Shown here one piece after another: positions 1-8,456 of a stretch of 64,000 nucleotides of DNA. Source of the DNA: Bacillus sp. Marseille-Q3570 (GTDB lineage Bacteria > Bacillota > Bacilli > Bacillales > Fictibacillaceae); NCBI RefSeq assembly GCF_946151055.1, contig NZ_CAMGYZ010000009.1:1-64000 (forward strand), read 5' to 3'. Each line of letters starts with the position of its first letter. The stretch's first letter is position 1. Position numbers and translations under genes: made by a program. The notes beneath the pieces were generated by a model, which had not been told where the DNA came from, did not search any database, and saw only the letters and a list, made by a program, of their open reading frames with translations.

Positions 1-126
1 ATGGCACCAGTACAGTATTACGAGCGCTTTAAAGCAGGGATTTCGCCACAAATAGTGGTCAATTTATAAAAAACTAAGAAAATCAAAGAAATTTAAAGGT
101 CGTGTCTAAAATAAGGGGGCCAGACC
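1..126 (+). mobile_element. Right end of an IS3-like insertion sequence, cut by the window edge
   Basis: Frame 1 reads 22 residues beginning MAPVQYYERFKAG and stops at base 69. This resembles the extreme C-terminus of IS3-family OrfB transposases, which commonly end in an APVQYR-type motif. About 30 bases after the stop comes GTGTCTAAAATAAGGGGGCC (bases 102-121), a G-rich end of the kind seen at IS3/IS150-group right termini; the element probably ends near base 126. Only the tail is visible, so intactness of the element cannot be judged. The family assignment is inferred from short motifs. Confidence 0.5.
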
Positions 127-305
127 GGAAGTGAACAGTTTACATATGAAAGTGAACAAATCAGCCCTTGAGCCCGTGTGGAAGTGAGGCTCGGGGATTC
201 AGGGCTTATGTTTGGAAGTGATTTCTATCTTAGCGACCAAATACTTCCGCTTTTCATTTGCCTGCGAAATTTCGAGGAAATCTGCGTCATGCATTCACAA
301 AAGCT
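127..305. other. Intergenic stretch with an imperfect inverted repeat
   Basis: No gene is supported here. Bases 162-206 hold an imperfect palindrome (AGCCCTTGAGCCCG pairing with CGGGGATTCAGGGCT) immediately beyond the insertion-sequence end. It could be a repeat fragment or old terminator; there is no T-run. Confidence 0.3.
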
Positions 306-340
306 TAAGAAAAAAATAGACCGTCACTACGACAGTCTAT
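306..340 (-). terminator. Rho-independent terminator of spo0B-obgE
   Basis: On the minus strand a 10-bp stem with one mismatch (ATAGACTGTC / GACGGTCTAT, five-base loop) is followed by seven T residues. Its first arm overlaps the obgE stop codon at 337-339. Confidence 0.85.
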
Positions 341-1623
341 TCGATAAATTCAAATTCATAGTCCATGATGCGGACGATGTCACCATCTTCAGCACCGCGT
401 TCTCTAAGAGCATCATCAATTCCCATCCTTCTCAGCTGTTGAGCAAATCGTCTGACTGATTCATCTCTGGAGAAGTCCGTCATTTTGAATAGACGCTCAA
501 TTTTGCCACCGGAAATCACAAATGTACCATCATCTTCTCGTGAAAGTTCAAAAGGCTGTTCTTCCTTTTGATGCTTATAAAGAACTCTTTCATCCTCTTC
601 TTCCTCATCATCTATGAGTGGGAATTCAGGGGTTGTTTCTAATTTATTCGCAATTTCAAATAACAAATCCCGTACTCCGTCTTTGGTTATCGCTGAAATC
701 GGGAAGATCGGGTATTCATCTCCAACCTGTTCTTTGAATAACTCGAGATTATCTTCTGCATCTGGCATGTCCATCTTATTTGCAACAACAAGCTGAGGAC
801 GTTCTGTCAAACGTAGATTATATTGCTTAAGCTCCTCATTGATTTTCAAGAAGTCTTCGTATGGATCTCTTCCTTCCATACCTGACATATCAAGGACATG
901 GACAATCACTCGAGTCCTTTCAATATGTCTTAAGAACTGATGACCCAAACCGACTCCTTCGTGTGCACCTTCGATCAATCCTGGCAAATCCGCCATGACG
1001 AAACTCCTGTTATCCTCTGTTTCAACAACGCCAAGATTTGGACTTAACGTGGTGAAATGATACTCGGCGATTTTAGGCTTAGCTGCTGATACGACGGACA
1101 AAAGCGTTGATTTCCCGACACTAGGAAAACCGACAAGCCCAACATCCGCAAGTAATTTCAATTCTAATGTAACTTCTCTCTCTTCACCTGGCTCACCATT
1201 CTCGGAAAGTTCAGGTGCAGGATTTTTCGGGGTTGCAAAACGTGTATTCCCACGTCCCCCTCTACCACCTTTCGCAATGACTGCTTGCTGTCCATGATCA
1301 ACAAGATCAGCAATGACCTTACCACTCTTGACATCAGTCACAACTGTTCCTGGAGGGACTTTGACAACCATATTTTCTGCATTGCGTCCATGCATGTTTT
1401 TAGACATTCCGTTTTCCCCTCGTGGAGCTTTGAAGTGACGGTTGTAACGGAAATCCATCAATGTACGTAATCCTTCTTCAACCTGGAAAATGACGTCTCC
1501 GCCCTTTCCCCCGTCTCCACCAGCAGGTCCCCCATCTGGTACATATTTCTCTCTGCGGAATGCAACCATTCCGTTTCCACCATCACCTGATTTTATAAAT
1601 ACAGTAACCTGATCGACAAACAT
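337..1623 (-). CDS. obgE: Obg family GTPase ObgE
   Basis: Encodes 428 residues, the usual length for Bacillus Obg. This is an essential ribosome-associated GTPase involved in 50S assembly, the stress response and, in B. subtilis, entry into sporulation. The glycine-rich Obg fold occupies about residues 1-158 ([10 protein letters not shown] is characteristic). The G domain follows, with P-loop GFPSVGKS at 165-172, G3 DLPGLIEGA at 212-220 and NKMD at 282-285. The C-terminal OCT domain ends in DYEFEFIE. It starts with ATG behind GAGGTGAG and lies 19 bases after spo0B, with which it almost certainly forms an operon as in B. subtilis. Confidence 0.97.
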   Translation of the reverse strand: MFVDQVTVFIKSGDGGNGMVAFRREKYVPDGGPAGGDGGKGGDVIFQVEEGLRTLMDFRYNRHFKAPRGENGMSKNMHGRNAENMVVKVPPGTVVTDVKSGKVIADLVDHGQQAVIAKGGRGGRGNTRFATPKNPAPELSENGEPGEEREVTLELKLLADVGLVGFPSVGKSTLLSVVSAAKPKIAEYHFTTLSPNLGVVETEDNRSFVMADLPGLIEGAHEGVGLGHQFLRHIERTRVIVHVLDMSGMEGRDPYEDFLKINEELKQYNLRLTERPQLVVANKMDMPDAEDNLELFKEQVGDEYPIFPISAITKDGVRDLLFEIANKLETTPEFPLIDDEEEEDERVLYKHQKEEQPFELSREDDGTFVISGGKIERLFKMTDFSRDESVRRFAQQLRRMGIDDALRERGAEDGDIVRIMDYEFEFIE

Positions 1624-1642
1624 GATATTTTCTCACCTCACC

Positions 1643-2179
1643 TTATGATCCTAGTTCAAGGATATATAACAGTTCATTTTCCTGACAGTAGCTTTCGACG
1701 ATCGTGATTGAATTATGTAAAGGATTCAGTGAATCCAATGCCTTACAGGATTCCATATCAATTTTCCCTGCAAAATCATAAGTGATTCTTGATCTTCCAT
1801 GAATCAATTGGATGGTAATCATCAGATGCGGTTCTCCATCTGGTTCAATCAATTTATCAAGCTGACCGATGAATTCTTTGGTCCAGTCATAAATCGTATC
1901 GTCAAACGACGAAAGATCTTGTTCGTCACCGATCACTTCATAATCGAGTCGATACTTGTTCTGCTGCCAATTGTATGTTAATAAAAATTCAGCCATTTTC
2001 GGCATCCGAAGATTTGAGACCTTCGCCTCGTTCTTCGCTTCATGCACAACGTTTTCTATTATTTCTTTAGCCCGGTCAGTACGGTCTAGTGCTAAGTTTC
2101 CTTTTATCAGTTGAAGTTGGTTCAGCCAATCATGCCGAGCATGACGTAATAGACTAACGGGGTCCCATTTTTCCTTCAT
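1643..2179 (-). CDS. spo0B: Sporulation initiation phosphotransferase Spo0B
   Basis: Encodes 178 residues. In the sporulation phosphorelay, Spo0B takes phosphate from Spo0F~P on a histidine and passes it to Spo0A. The N-terminal helical-hairpin signature LLRHARHDWLNQLQLIKGN is clear; His16 in RHDW corresponds to the phospho-accepting histidine (His30 in B. subtilis). The C-terminal part matches the degenerate kinase-like domain of the family only loosely, which is normal because Spo0B diverges fast. It sits between rpmA and obgE, exactly as in B. subtilis. The terminator downstream of rpmA may separate it partly from the ribosomal genes. Confidence 0.93.
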   Translation of the reverse strand: MKEKWDPVSLLRHARHDWLNQLQLIKGNLALDRTDRAKEIIENVVHEAKNEAKVSNLRMPKMAEFLLTYNWQQNKYRLDYEVIGDEQDLSSFDDTIYDWTKEFIGQLDKLIEPDGEPHLMITIQLIHGRSRITYDFAGKIDMESCKALDSLNPLHNSITIVESYCQENELLYILELGS

Positions 2180-2231
2180 ATCAGCACTCCCAAACGTTAA
2201 AAATTAACCGTTTTTTAAAAAGGTATAAGAA

Positions 2232-2263
2232 GAAAAAAACTCTAACCAGTCCGGTTAGAGTTT
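2232..2263 (-). terminator. Terminator downstream of rpmA
   Basis: A perfect 11-bp stem AAACTCTAACC / GGTTAGAGTTT with a five-base loop is followed by T residues on the minus strand, directly after the rpmA stop. Readthrough could still feed spo0B and obgE. Confidence 0.9.
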
Positions 2264-2268
2264 ATGTG

Positions 2269-2559
2269 TTACGCTTCTTTGGCTACTGGGTAAACACTTA
2301 CTTGCTTACGGTTACGACCTAGACGTTCGAATCGAACGACTCCGTCTACCTTAGCGAATAAAGTGTCATCTCCACCGCGGCCAACGTTCTTACCAGGATA
2401 GATCTTTGTTCCGCGTTGGCGGAAAAGAATAGAACCACCAGAAACAGTTTGTCCGTCAGCTCTCTTAGCTCCTAGACGCTTAGAGATTGAGTCACGACCG
2501 TTCTTTGTACTACCAACACCCTTTTTGGATGCGAAGTATTGCAGGTTTAACTTAAGCAT
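2269..2559 (-). CDS. rpmA: 50S ribosomal protein L27 with Prp-cleaved N-terminus
   Basis: Encodes 96 residues. L27 lies near the peptidyl transferase centre of the 50S subunit. The protein begins [17 protein letters not shown], the Firmicute-type extension that the cysteine protease Prp removes after the F-A bond so that the mature protein starts at ASKKG. The start is the ATG at 2559, eight bases behind AGGAGG. An in-frame GTG nine bases earlier lies inside the Shine-Dalgarno spacer and is not used. The protease gene prp is immediately upstream, and rplU precedes it, giving the conserved rplU-prp-rpmA operon. Confidence 0.97.
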   Translation of the reverse strand: MLKLNLQYFASKKGVGSTKNGRDSISKRLGAKRADGQTVSGGSILFRQRGTKIYPGKNVGRGGDDTLFAKVDGVVRFERLGRNRKQVSVYPVAKEA

Positions 2560-2578
2560 GAGATGCACCTCCTAAAAC

Positions 2579-2902
2579 CTAATTGATTTTGATATATTGA
2601 CCATAGTCACGTTCGATTGACTTCAATGCAACCAGCATACCTTCAAGTAAAAGCTGTATCTTCTCTGATGTTTGTTCACTTACAGAGGAAGGTGTCTTGA
2701 ATGTAAAATACCCGCCGTCTTCACGAGTCTCCACTTCAGGTTCAACCTGGCAGAGTTCTTCGATTGCATTTACAGTTCCAAAGGAAACAGCTGTAACTGC
2801 TGCACACACAAGATCTTGTCCGTATGGACCTGATTCGGCGTGCCCCGTAATGCTGAATGACACGATTTTACGCTGATCACGAATTATATTGACCCTTAAC
2901 AT
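2579..2902 (-). CDS. prp: Ribosomal-processing cysteine protease Prp (YsxB)
   Basis: Encodes 107 residues. Prp cleaves the N-terminal extension of ribosomal protein L27 in Firmicutes; this is established for Staphylococcus aureus. The catalytic pair is visible as His21 in TGHAESG and Cys33 in DLVCAAVTA, with the family glycine-rich spacing between them. It lies between rplU and rpmA, so the protease and its substrate are cotranscribed. Nothing unusual is seen in length or sequence. Confidence 0.95.
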   Translation of the reverse strand: MLRVNIIRDQRKIVSFSITGHAESGPYGQDLVCAAVTAVSFGTVNAIEELCQVEPEVETREDGGYFTFKTPSSVSEQTSEKIQLLLEGMLVALKSIERDYGQYIKIN

Positions 2903-2904
2903 GA

Positions 2905-3213
2905 TTATACGTTAATTTTGTCAATAACAACTTTTGTGTATGGTTGACGATGTCCTTGTTTACGACGATAGTTCTTTTTAGGCTTGAACTTGTAAACAAC
3001 GACTTTTTTCGCACGGCCTTGCTTGTCGACCTTAGCAGTTACAGTCGCTCCGTCTACGAGTGGGCTTCCGACTTTTACGTCATTTCCACCAACCATCAAT
3101 ACACGATCGAATGTAATTGTATCGCCTGCTTCACCATTCACTTTTTCAATGTAAAGCTCTTGTCCTTCTTCTACACGGAATTGTTTTCCGCCAGCTTCAA
3201 TAATTGCGTACAT
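2905..3213 (-). CDS. rplU: 50S ribosomal protein L21
   Basis: Encodes 102 residues, the same length as B. subtilis L21, starting [18 protein letters not shown] and containing the family signature [19 protein letters not shown] near the C-terminus. It binds 23S rRNA in the 50S subunit. The ATG at 3213 is eight bases behind AGGAGG; the upstream in-frame GTG falls in the spacer, and the ATG directly before the chosen start is a less well spaced alternative. The gene has its own promoter and a leader of roughly 390 nucleotides that may carry L21 autoregulation. Confidence 0.97.
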   Translation of the reverse strand: MYAIIEAGGKQFRVEEGQELYIEKVNGEAGDTITFDRVLMVGGNDVKVGSPLVDGATVTAKVDKQGRAKKVVVYKFKPKKNYRRKQGHRQPYTKVVIDKINV

Positions 3214-3218
3214 CATAT

Positions 3219-3256
3219 GCACCTCCTGTTTTACTCAGACTCGCCATTACAGGTGC
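3219..3256 (-). promoter_or_regulatory. Hairpin that could sequester the rplU ribosome-binding site
   Basis: In the leader RNA, GCACCTGT (3256-3249) can pair with ACAGG and TGC of ACAGGAGGTGC (3229-3219), which contains the rplU Shine-Dalgarno; three bases bulge. Pairing would block initiation, as expected for translational control of a ribosomal protein gene. Whether L21 binds here is inference. Confidence 0.45.
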
Positions 3257-3265
3257 TTCTGAATC

Positions 3266-3547
3266 AATATAGCCGTCGTATTTCTTTGTTGCGTCGTTAC
3301 TGCGGTCCTCAAATAGGATTTCTATTATCCGGTCCTCGAAACTTCCGCGCCTTGAACTACTTGACTCTATTGTTTCATCTTCAAATAAATTGAGCGGCGA
3401 ATTTCTGCGTTGCATCGTGACTCCGGTCCTCATGTAGGTCATTCTACACTCCGATCCTCGTCCACTTCTGCGCCTTGAACTTCTTGCTCCCTTTATCTGA
3501 AATCTGGTTCCAGTATAAATTGAGCGGGGAATTTCGCCTCAATTTTA
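3266..3547. repeat. Degenerate ~105-bp tandem repeats in the rplU leader
   Basis: Two related units occupy about 3266-3361 and 3384-3485, and a third partial unit is at 3516-3547. Read on the minus strand, each full unit has CAAGGCGC, then GAAGT, a GAGGA-containing block, a short hairpin (TGTAG/CTACA in one, AATAG/CTATT in the other), GAGGACCG, and an ACG-CAAC-AGAAAT-CG block. The units carry substitutions that keep hairpin arms paired, which suggests an RNA-level or element-level constraint. They resemble dispersed repeats that I recall from Bacillaceae intergenic regions, but the family cannot be named here. Confidence 0.7.
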
Positions 3548-3610
3548 TCATTAAGCTTGAAAACCTGCTTTGAGCGGTTGGAGCATGAGGCTCCAAAAAC
3601 TAACGAAAAA

Positions 3611-3640
3611 ATCATACCATAAAATAAAAGGCATTGTCAA
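3611..3640 (-). promoter_or_regulatory. Sigma-A promoter of rplU-prp-rpmA
   Basis: A perfect -35 TTGACA (3640-3635), an 18-base spacer and -10 TATGAT (3616-3611) lie just after the rng stop codon. The predicted transcript start near 3604 gives a leader of about 390 nucleotides. Confidence 0.8.
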
Positions 3641-3642
3641 TG

Positions 3643-5100
3643 TTATTCCTTCTCTATTCGTGCTTCGATCATATCGCATGACCCGATTTGCCTCACGTGA
3701 AAAGAAGGATGTTCAATCCCGGATTTTTCCGTTATATACAGTTTAGCAGAAATCAGGCTTGAAAGGTTATTTTCCAATTCATTTTCTGGAGCTTTGATAT
3801 AATCCCGTAATGGTTTGGAGACTTCCACCCAGATCCCTTCTTCCTCTGTATGACGATGTTCAAATAATGTCCGTTCTAGAGCATAATAGATGGTTTCAAC
3901 GGATAATTGCCTGTGGTTTGATTTACAAACCGTACATGGTTCAGTCATTTGTGCAGAAAGGCTGTCTTTCACCTTTTGGCGGGTAAGTTCTAATAAACCA
4001 AGTGCAGTGAAGCCATGAATTCTTGTCCGAATCGGGTCTTGATTGAACGTGTTTTCAAGACGCCTAATAACCTTGTTTTGATGATCTTTACTATTCATTC
4101 GGATGAAGTCGATGACGATCATTCCACTTATATTACGTAGTCTCAATTGTCTCGCAGCTTCTTCTGCTGCGTGTAGATTCGTCTCTAAAATTGATTGTTC
4201 ACGGTCTTGTTTACCGGTGAATTTTCCGGTATTCACATCGATCACTGTCAACGCTTCTGTAGGGTCTATATTGATATGCCCCCCGTTTTTCAACCAAATA
4301 ACGGGCTGAAGTGCTTTATGGATCGCCTGCTCAATATTATGATAGCTGAAAAGATTTTCAGTTCCTTTATATAAATAGGTCTTCTCAGAGAAGTCCGGAT
4401 ATTTATTCTTAAAGGATCGGTATACATCGAAGTCATCAAAAATGTACGTCATTTCCTCATTAGAGGTATGGACTAAAGCATGCTCAATCAACGTATTCCC
4501 CTCAAACAACAAAGAAGTGCGCTTTAAGGTCTCTGCTTTATCTGTAAGAGTCGTCCATTGCTGCCTGAGTCTTGAAATCTCTTGATCCAACTGTTCAACT
4601 GATACTTCTGAGCTCAAAGTACGCATGATCAAGCCTTCAGGCTCTACGGTAAGGTCATCGCCCACTTTTCTCATCTGCTCCTTATCATTCTCTGATAACT
4701 TTTTTGAAACGGCTGTGTAGTTCCCGAACGGTAAATAAACAAGGTGCTCTCCAGGTATCGTAATGTTTTCCGTAAGGAGAGGTCCCTTGCTTTTAGAAGC
4801 TTCTTTTTTCACTTGGACAATAATCAACTGGCCTTCATGTATCTTTTCGGAAATGATTTTATTTTCCTTCTCCGTTATCGTAACCAAATCAGTCGCATGA
4901 ATGAATCCATTCTGATCAAATCCCACGTCGACAAAGGCAGCTTGAATACCCGGGAGTATTTTGACGACACGTCCTAAATATATATTACCGGCTTTCGGAT
5001 AAGCATTGGGACGTTCAAACATGACCTCGACCAATTGGCCATGATTGACAAGCGCAGCTCTCTTTTCAGATGTTGTCATATTAAATAAAAGTTGTTTCAA
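3643..5100 (-). CDS. rng: Ribonuclease G (Rne/Rng family endoribonuclease)
   Basis: Encodes 485 residues, the length of RNase G without the RNase E scaffold tail. It is an S1-domain endoribonuclease acting on single-stranded RNA, with roles in rRNA and mRNA processing. The S1 domain spans about residues 36-118. The catalytic core shows the Mg-binding aspartates in VIDVNTGK and MIVIDFIRM, and a CTVC zinc-link motif near residue 400. The start is TTG at 5100 behind GAGGAT; the ATG seven codons later has no ribosome-binding site. B. subtilis 168 lacks this enzyme, but some other Bacillaceae carry it next to rplU. Confidence 0.92.
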   Translation of the reverse strand: MKQLLFNMTTSEKRAALVNHGQLVEVMFERPNAYPKAGNIYLGRVVKILPGIQAAFVDVGFDQNGFIHATDLVTITEKENKIISEKIHEGQLIIVQVKKEASKSKGPLLTENITIPGEHLVYLPFGNYTAVSKKLSENDKEQMRKVGDDLTVEPEGLIMRTLSSEVSVEQLDQEISRLRQQWTTLTDKAETLKRTSLLFEGNTLIEHALVHTSNEEMTYIFDDFDVYRSFKNKYPDFSEKTYLYKGTENLFSYHNIEQAIHKALQPVIWLKNGGHINIDPTEALTVIDVNTGKFTGKQDREQSILETNLHAAEEAARQLRLRNISGMIVIDFIRMNSKDHQNKVIRRLENTFNQDPIRTRIHGFTALGLLELTRQKVKDSLSAQMTEPCTVCKSNHRQLSVETIYYALERTLFEHRHTEEEGIWVEVSKPLRDYIKAPENELENNLSSLISAKLYITEKSGIEHPSFHVRQIGSCDMIEARIEKE

Positions 5101-5147
5101 TATAGATCCTCAATTCTCATCTTTTACGTTTGAACTTCTTCTTTATT

Positions 5148-5990
5148 TTAACGAAAAAGATCCTCGATTGCACATGAACCAGCACTCCTCTTAAAGTAAG
5201 CCGATAGAATATCCTTTTCTTTACACATGTAAGGAGGCGCTGATTTTATTAATATGTCATGGCTGCACCCTTTGTATAATCCTGCTAGTACATTTTCTAC
5301 ACTTGTTGCAGGGTGAACGCTGATGATTTTGTTCCTTTTCGGTTTTTCTTCTGTACTCATCCTTTCCAGCAAGAATCGGACAAACACATACGGGTGATGT
5401 TTCCATTCCACATAGTGAGCGTAAAGTAAGAAAGTTACGATGATGATCAAATTCAAATGAAATGCAAACCAAAGGAGCGATCCCCCTGTAAAAATGAGCA
5501 GGAATATACAGGAGATCAACAACATGGATTTCTTCGCTTTTTTATATGGGGAAAACAAGGTGATGAATAGGAAAAGGAGTTTTCCTCCATCCAGCGGCCA
5601 AATGGGAAGTAGATTGAACAATAAAATCATCCAATTCATCGATATAAGAAGTTCAAGTGTATACGGATCAGCTAATCCATTATATATGCAGAACATTCCG
5701 AGGCTGATCATCCAAACATGTTGTAGAGGACCTGCTAATGTAACGATGATTTCTTCATGATAAGGTCGATTCCCGTACTCGTCCATTTCCGCAACACCTC
5801 CAAAAGGCAGTAGTTCCACTTTAACCAACCGCCATTTGAAAAAAAGTGCCGCGAACGCATGTCCCAGCTCATGAATGAGGATGATGAGGAACAAGACAAG
5901 AAACTCCCGAAAGTGACCAGTTGCGATGCCGATCAATGCAATCAGCCAAAGAAGAGGGTTTATTCGTATTAAAGGGATGACCTTGAGCAT
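5148..5990 (-). CDS. spoIVFB: SpoIVFB, intramembrane metalloprotease activating pro-sigma-K
   Basis: Encodes 280 residues. It is a site-2 protease that cleaves pro-sigma-K in the outer forespore membrane, triggering late mother-cell gene expression. The zinc site is complete: HELGH at 40-44 and the third ligand Asp134 in PLDGGK. Several hydrophobic segments fill the first 200 residues, and the C-terminal part resembles the CBS-like regulatory region of the family. Its ATG overlaps the spoIVFA stop by one base (5990), so the inhibitor and protease are translationally coupled. In B. subtilis the pair is transcribed by sigma-E. Confidence 0.95.
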   Translation of the reverse strand: MLKVIPLIRINPLLWLIALIGIATGHFREFLVLFLIILIHELGHAFAALFFKWRLVKVELLPFGGVAEMDEYGNRPYHEEIIVTLAGPLQHVWMISLGMFCIYNGLADPYTLELLISMNWMILLFNLLPIWPLDGGKLLFLFITLFSPYKKAKKSMLLISCIFLLIFTGGSLLWFAFHLNLIIIVTFLLYAHYVEWKHHPYVFVRFLLERMSTEEKPKRNKIISVHPATSVENVLAGLYKGCSHDILIKSAPPYMCKEKDILSAYFKRSAGSCAIEDLFR

Positions 5991-6730
5991 TATTCAGTGG
6001 ACAATACTTTCAGAGGATCTACAAACCCGCCGTTATCCTTGATTGCGAAATAGAACATGCCCGCTTCTGATCCCTCTTCCATCGTTACCTTACCTAAAGT
6101 CGTCCCCAAATCGATATAATTATAAAGTTTGACGCCGCCATCAATTTTATCAAGCTTTCCATACCAAGATTCGCTCCCATCAAAATGCTGGACCACAACC
6201 GTTTTGCCTAATTTGTCCTTTTCACCTACAAAGATGACGAATCCTTCTTTAATGGCTGAAACATCTGTTTTATTACCGGTTTCCAGCAAAATCCCCTGGC
6301 CATTATCCTCGAACGATTGAAGGATTTTCGTGTTCGCTGGGAGCGCATAATCTTGCATTTTCTTGCCCGTATCAGCAACCTCGCTCCCCTTACTTTCAGT
6401 CGGAAACAACGCGAGCGGTTTTCCGAATTTCTCTTCGTACCATCCTGCGATCGAAGCGAATTGAAACTCCTGATCAAAGGAATTATTGACCAAGGTACGT
6501 ATAGGATTGAGGTTTTCAGATGGGTTCTTGAAGACGATCCCCACAATTAAAAATAAGCATACCGCTGCCATCAATCGAAAAAGGAATCCCTGGGAAGAAA
6601 ATAAAGGATGGCCACCTTCATTTCGTTCATCCTTAAAGTCATGGTAGGAATGATTGGAAACAGGTTTATTACTTTTTATGTGATTGTGATACTTTCTCCG
6701 TATCTCATCCGCTCTGTTTTTCATAGACAC
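5990..6730 (-). CDS. spoIVFA: SpoIVFA, inhibitor and scaffold of SpoIVFB
   Basis: Encodes 246 residues: a basic, hydrophilic N-terminus, one membrane segment at about 47-65 (GFLFRLMAAVCLFLIVGIVF), and an outer M23/LytM-like domain (GFVIFVGEKDKLGKTVVVQH). In the family this domain lacks peptidase activity; the protein holds SpoIVFB inactive with BofA until SpoIVB and CtpB cleave it. The residues HFDGSESWYG correspond to the degenerate M23 region. It shares one base with spoIVFB, downstream. A sigma-E promoter is expected in the 160-base gap to minD but none was recognised with confidence. Confidence 0.92.
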   Translation of the reverse strand: MSMKNRADEIRRKYHNHIKSNKPVSNHSYHDFKDERNEGGHPLFSSQGFLFRLMAAVCLFLIVGIVFKNPSENLNPIRTLVNNSFDQEFQFASIAGWYEEKFGKPLALFPTESKGSEVADTGKKMQDYALPANTKILQSFEDNGQGILLETGNKTDVSAIKEGFVIFVGEKDKLGKTVVVQHFDGSESWYGKLDKIDGGVKLYNYIDLGTTLGKVTMEEGSEAGMFYFAIKDNGGFVDPLKVLSTE

Positions 6731-6843
6731 CCATCCTCTACATCTGGTTTGTACATGTTTATGACTTGTCCGGGGTGTTTATGACTATTGGAGATTTACA
6801 CTCAAGTTTGGATGAAAAGCTGTATAGAGTCATCTAAAAAACG

Positions 6844-6886
6844 AAAAAGCCGGATTCTCCTGGGTTTCCCAATCGAATCCGACTTT
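6844..6886 (-). terminator. Terminator after minD
   Basis: On the minus strand AAAGTCGGATTC pairs with GAATCCGGCTTT, and a run of T residues follows. It closes the radC/mre/min unit before spoIVFA. Confidence 0.8.
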
Positions 6887-6889
6887 GAT

Positions 6890-7687
6890 TTATGATCTCA
6901 TTCCGAAGAATTGCTTCACTTTTTTGAATAAACCTTTGTCTTGCTCCAACGACATCAACGGTACAGATTCACCGAGAATCCTGCGAGCGATGTTCCGGTA
7001 TGCCTGCGAGGCTTTGGTATCCGGATTCAACGCAATCGGTTCACCACGGTTGGAAGCGCGGATGACTAGTTCATCATCTGTAACGATCCCCAATAATTCG
7101 ACCGCTAAAATCGAAACAATTTCATCGACATCCAGTGAGTCGCCACTTTCCATCATATGAGGTTTCAGGCGGTTGACAATGAGCTTAGGAGCTTCGATTT
7201 CTTCCTGTTCCAGTAGACCGATGATCCGGTCTGCATCCCGTACTGATGAGGTCTCAGGATTTGTAACCACGATCGATTTATCTGCGCCTGCAATCGCATT
7301 TTTGAACCCTTGTTCAATTCCTGCAGGACAATCGATGATGACATAATCATAATCCTGTTTGAGCTCGGTCACCATCGCTTTCATTTGTTCAGGTTTGACG
7401 GCACTTTTATCTTTAGTCTGTGCGGCAGGTAATAAGTATAGACACTCGAATCGCTTATCTTTTATCAAAGCTTGATGTAATTTACAGCGGTTATGTGCAA
7501 CATCCACAAGATCGTAGATGATACGATTTTCGAGGCCCATGATCACATCCAAGTTTCGGAGCCCGATATCTGTATCGATCAAACAGACCTTCTTTCCAAG
7601 AAGTGCAAGTGATGTCCCTATGTTGGCTGTGGTTGTGGTTTTTCCAACTCCGCCTTTTCCAGATGTAATAACGATAGCTTCACCCAC
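6890..7687 (-). CDS. minD: Septum site-determining ATPase MinD
   Basis: Encodes 265 residues. MinD is a membrane-bound ParA-type ATPase that recruits MinC to block FtsZ assembly near poles. The deviant Walker A motif GKGGVGKT is at 10-17; the Walker B region VIIDCPAGIEQGF is clear. The C-terminal amphipathic helix DKGLFKKVKQFFGMRS is the membrane-targeting sequence. The start is GTG behind AAAGGGG. It lies 17 bases after minC at the end of the mreBCD-minCD unit. Confidence 0.97.
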   Translation of the reverse strand: MGEAIVITSGKGGVGKTTTTANIGTSLALLGKKVCLIDTDIGLRNLDVIMGLENRIIYDLVDVAHNRCKLHQALIKDKRFECLYLLPAAQTKDKSAVKPEQMKAMVTELKQDYDYVIIDCPAGIEQGFKNAIAGADKSIVVTNPETSSVRDADRIIGLLEQEEIEAPKLIVNRLKPHMMESGDSLDVDEIVSILAVELLGIVTDDELVIRASNRGEPIALNPDTKASQAYRNIARRILGESVPLMSLEQDKGLFKKVKQFFGMRS

Positions 7688-7704
7688 AAAACATTCCCCT
7701 TTCC

Positions 7705-8394
7705 CTACAATCGGTTTAAACCGGGTCTGAGCTGGTGTAAGGTGTGCATACGATCGAATTTGATCCTATTGTCCTCTTCATCTAAATATGCACAATCACC
7801 AGAGTACTCTAGTTCATTTTCTTCTTCATTTATAAATTGATCTGCAATACGAACTAAGGTTGGTTTCAATACTGAAGCTGCTATGACGGCTGATTTACGA
7901 CCTTCACAGCCTGCGTGGGCGATCCCTTTCAATGTCCCCATCACAAAAATATTTCCAGTAGCTGCGACAGTACCACCAGGATTCACATCACCCACTAATA
8001 GTAAGTCGCCTTGAACCTTCAATATCTGACCAGAGCGTATCATTCTGCTTACAGAAGTGATTTCATTCTCTTTTTTCATGAACTCTGCTTCTTGACGCGT
8101 AATGACGTCTGATTCAATTACATCGACTAACAGGTTCTTCTTTTGGTAGATGATATTTCTCAAAGTCTCTTCCTGAGGTTCACTCAAATATCGCTTGCCC
8201 ACTTTTACCTTCACAGTAATCTTTGGGCTTTCAGATGAATCTTCTGTTCCAGGATAGATCAACTTCGACTCCAGTTCTTCCAAAAGTTGATTGAAAGAGC
8301 ATGTATCATCAAGATGAAGAATGAGTCCTTCTTTCGTCCCCTTAATCGTTACATGATGAGTATTTGATTTTTGTTGTTTTTGTTTCTGTGCCAT
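7705..8394 (-). CDS. minC: Septum formation inhibitor MinC
   Basis: Encodes 229 residues. MinC inhibits FtsZ polymerisation at sites set by MinD and DivIVA. The N-terminal domain starts HHVTIKGTKEGLILHLDD, and the C-terminal beta-helical domain (about 125-220) carries the VQGDLLLVGDVNPGG signature that binds MinD. The ATG at 8394 follows GAGGTG with a nine-base gap; an in-frame GTG 24 bases upstream lacks a ribosome-binding site and would give an atypical N-terminus. It is followed closely by minD. Confidence 0.96.
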   Translation of the reverse strand: MAQKQKQQKSNTHHVTIKGTKEGLILHLDDTCSFNQLLEELESKLIYPGTEDSSESPKITVKVKVGKRYLSEPQEETLRNIIYQKKNLLVDVIESDVITRQEAEFMKKENEITSVSRMIRSGQILKVQGDLLLVGDVNPGGTVAATGNIFVMGTLKGIAHAGCEGRKSAVIAASVLKPTLVRIADQFINEEENELEYSGDCAYLDEEDNRIKFDRMHTLHQLRPGLNRL

Positions 8395-8456
8395 TACCCT
8401 GTTCACCTCAACATACACAAATTCGACAATGTCAAATGGGAATCCTTTTTTCCACT

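Noticed and set aside
178-459. 93-codon plus-strand open frame near the left edge
   Set aside because: It crosses the obgE terminator and the antisense strand of obgE; no ribosome-binding site.
3197-3442. 81-codon minus-strand open frame in the rplU leader
   Set aside because: It is made of the tandem leader repeats, overlaps the rplU start in another frame, and has composition of non-coding repeat DNA with no family resemblance.
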